NCBI GenBank assembly: GCA_022843345.1
Contig: JALHNW010000132.1
Span: forward strand, 1 to 5,800
DNA length: 5,800 nucleotides
Direction: 5' to 3'
DNA from: Rubritepida sp.
GTDB taxonomy: Bacteria; Pseudomonadota; Alphaproteobacteria; Acetobacterales; Acetobacteraceae
The position numbers were made by a program, and so were the translations under genes. Numbering within the stretch: the first letter of the stretch is position 1; each line of letters opens with the position of its first letter. Below the pieces are notes generated by a model, which searched no databases, had not been told where the DNA came from, and worked only from the letters and a program-made list of their open reading frames with translations. This document shows positions 5,774 through 5,800 of this stretch, piece after piece.

Positions 5774-5800
5774 ATGCGGCCATACTCTGATGATCTGCGC
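5774..5800 (+). CDS. IS630-family transposase, first nine codons only
   Basis: The ATG after AGGAGG opens MRPYSDDLR and reaches the window edge in frame. This is the characteristic opening of IS630-family transposases ([M][A/R]xxYSxDLR), just before their N-terminal helix-turn-helix domain. The DDE catalytic domain would lie downstream, outside the window. With nine residues the family call rests on this short motif plus the IS-like end. Whether the element is intact or split into two frames cannot be seen. Confidence 0.7.

Larger units (their letters stand above)
5688..5800 (+). mobile_element. Left end of an IS630-family insertion sequence (continues past window)
   Basis: The transposase N-terminus is of IS630 type. 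The stretch between the tandem repeat and its ATG is less GC-rich than its surroundings and begins with GAGCATGCTGTCTTTTG, a plausible terminal inverted repeat. The IS630/Tc1-mariner superfamily inserts at TA and duplicates it, and IS630 prefers CTAG. Here CTAG lies at 5685-5688, so TA at 5686-5687 would be the target duplication and 5688 the first IS base. A palindrome GGAATC-GG-GATTCC (5707-5720) sits inside the end. The right end is not visible, so the boundary is inferred. Confidence 0.65.

Overview
The window is very GC-rich, with G or C at almost every wobble position. It looks like chromosomal DNA of a high-GC proteobacterium. An alphaproteobacterium of the Acetobacteraceae/Roseomonas or Rhodospirillales type is my best guess, from codon use, the transposase start and the exoprotein type. 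This is inference; no marker gene is present.

Layout. (1) Bases 1-3812, minus strand: the first 1270 codons of a giant exoprotein whose C-terminus lies beyond the left edge. It joins an N-terminal 'choice-of-anchor I'-type propeller-like domain, a UshA-like metallophosphatase/5'-nucleotidase pair and the start of a calcium-binding RTX repeat tract. It has no N-terminal signal peptide, which fits type I secretion. (2) Bases 3813-3910: a 98-bp gap with a hairpin on the upstream stop codon, an 11-bp-spaced direct repeat resembling a Pho box, a GGTTAACC palindrome and an AGGGG ribosome binding site. (3) Bases 3911-4789, minus strand: a class I SAM-dependent methyltransferase. (4) Bases 4790-4839: a 50-bp divergent gap filled almost entirely by a perfect 14-bp inverted repeat. 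(5) Bases 4840-5646, plus strand: an alpha/beta-hydrolase with a complete Ser-Asp-His triad. (6) Bases 5629-5687: 21-bp tandem repeats that run over the hydrolase stop codon, so that three stops recur in frame. (7) Bases 5688-5800: the left end of an IS630-family insertion sequence, with the first nine codons of its transposase.

How the genes may work together. The exoprotein would be exported, fold on calcium and release phosphate from extracellular nucleotides or other phosphoesters; the Pho-box-like repeat upstream would fit phosphate control but is weak. The methyltransferase lies upstream on the same strand and could be cotranscribed, but nothing ties its substrate to the exoprotein. The hydrolase is divergent and looks like an unrelated housekeeping or catabolic enzyme. 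I see no defence system, CRISPR array, tRNA or rRNA. The most unusual parts are the divergent inverted repeat, the stop-spanning tandem repeat interrupted by the IS end, and the altered metal-site motif of the nucleotidase.
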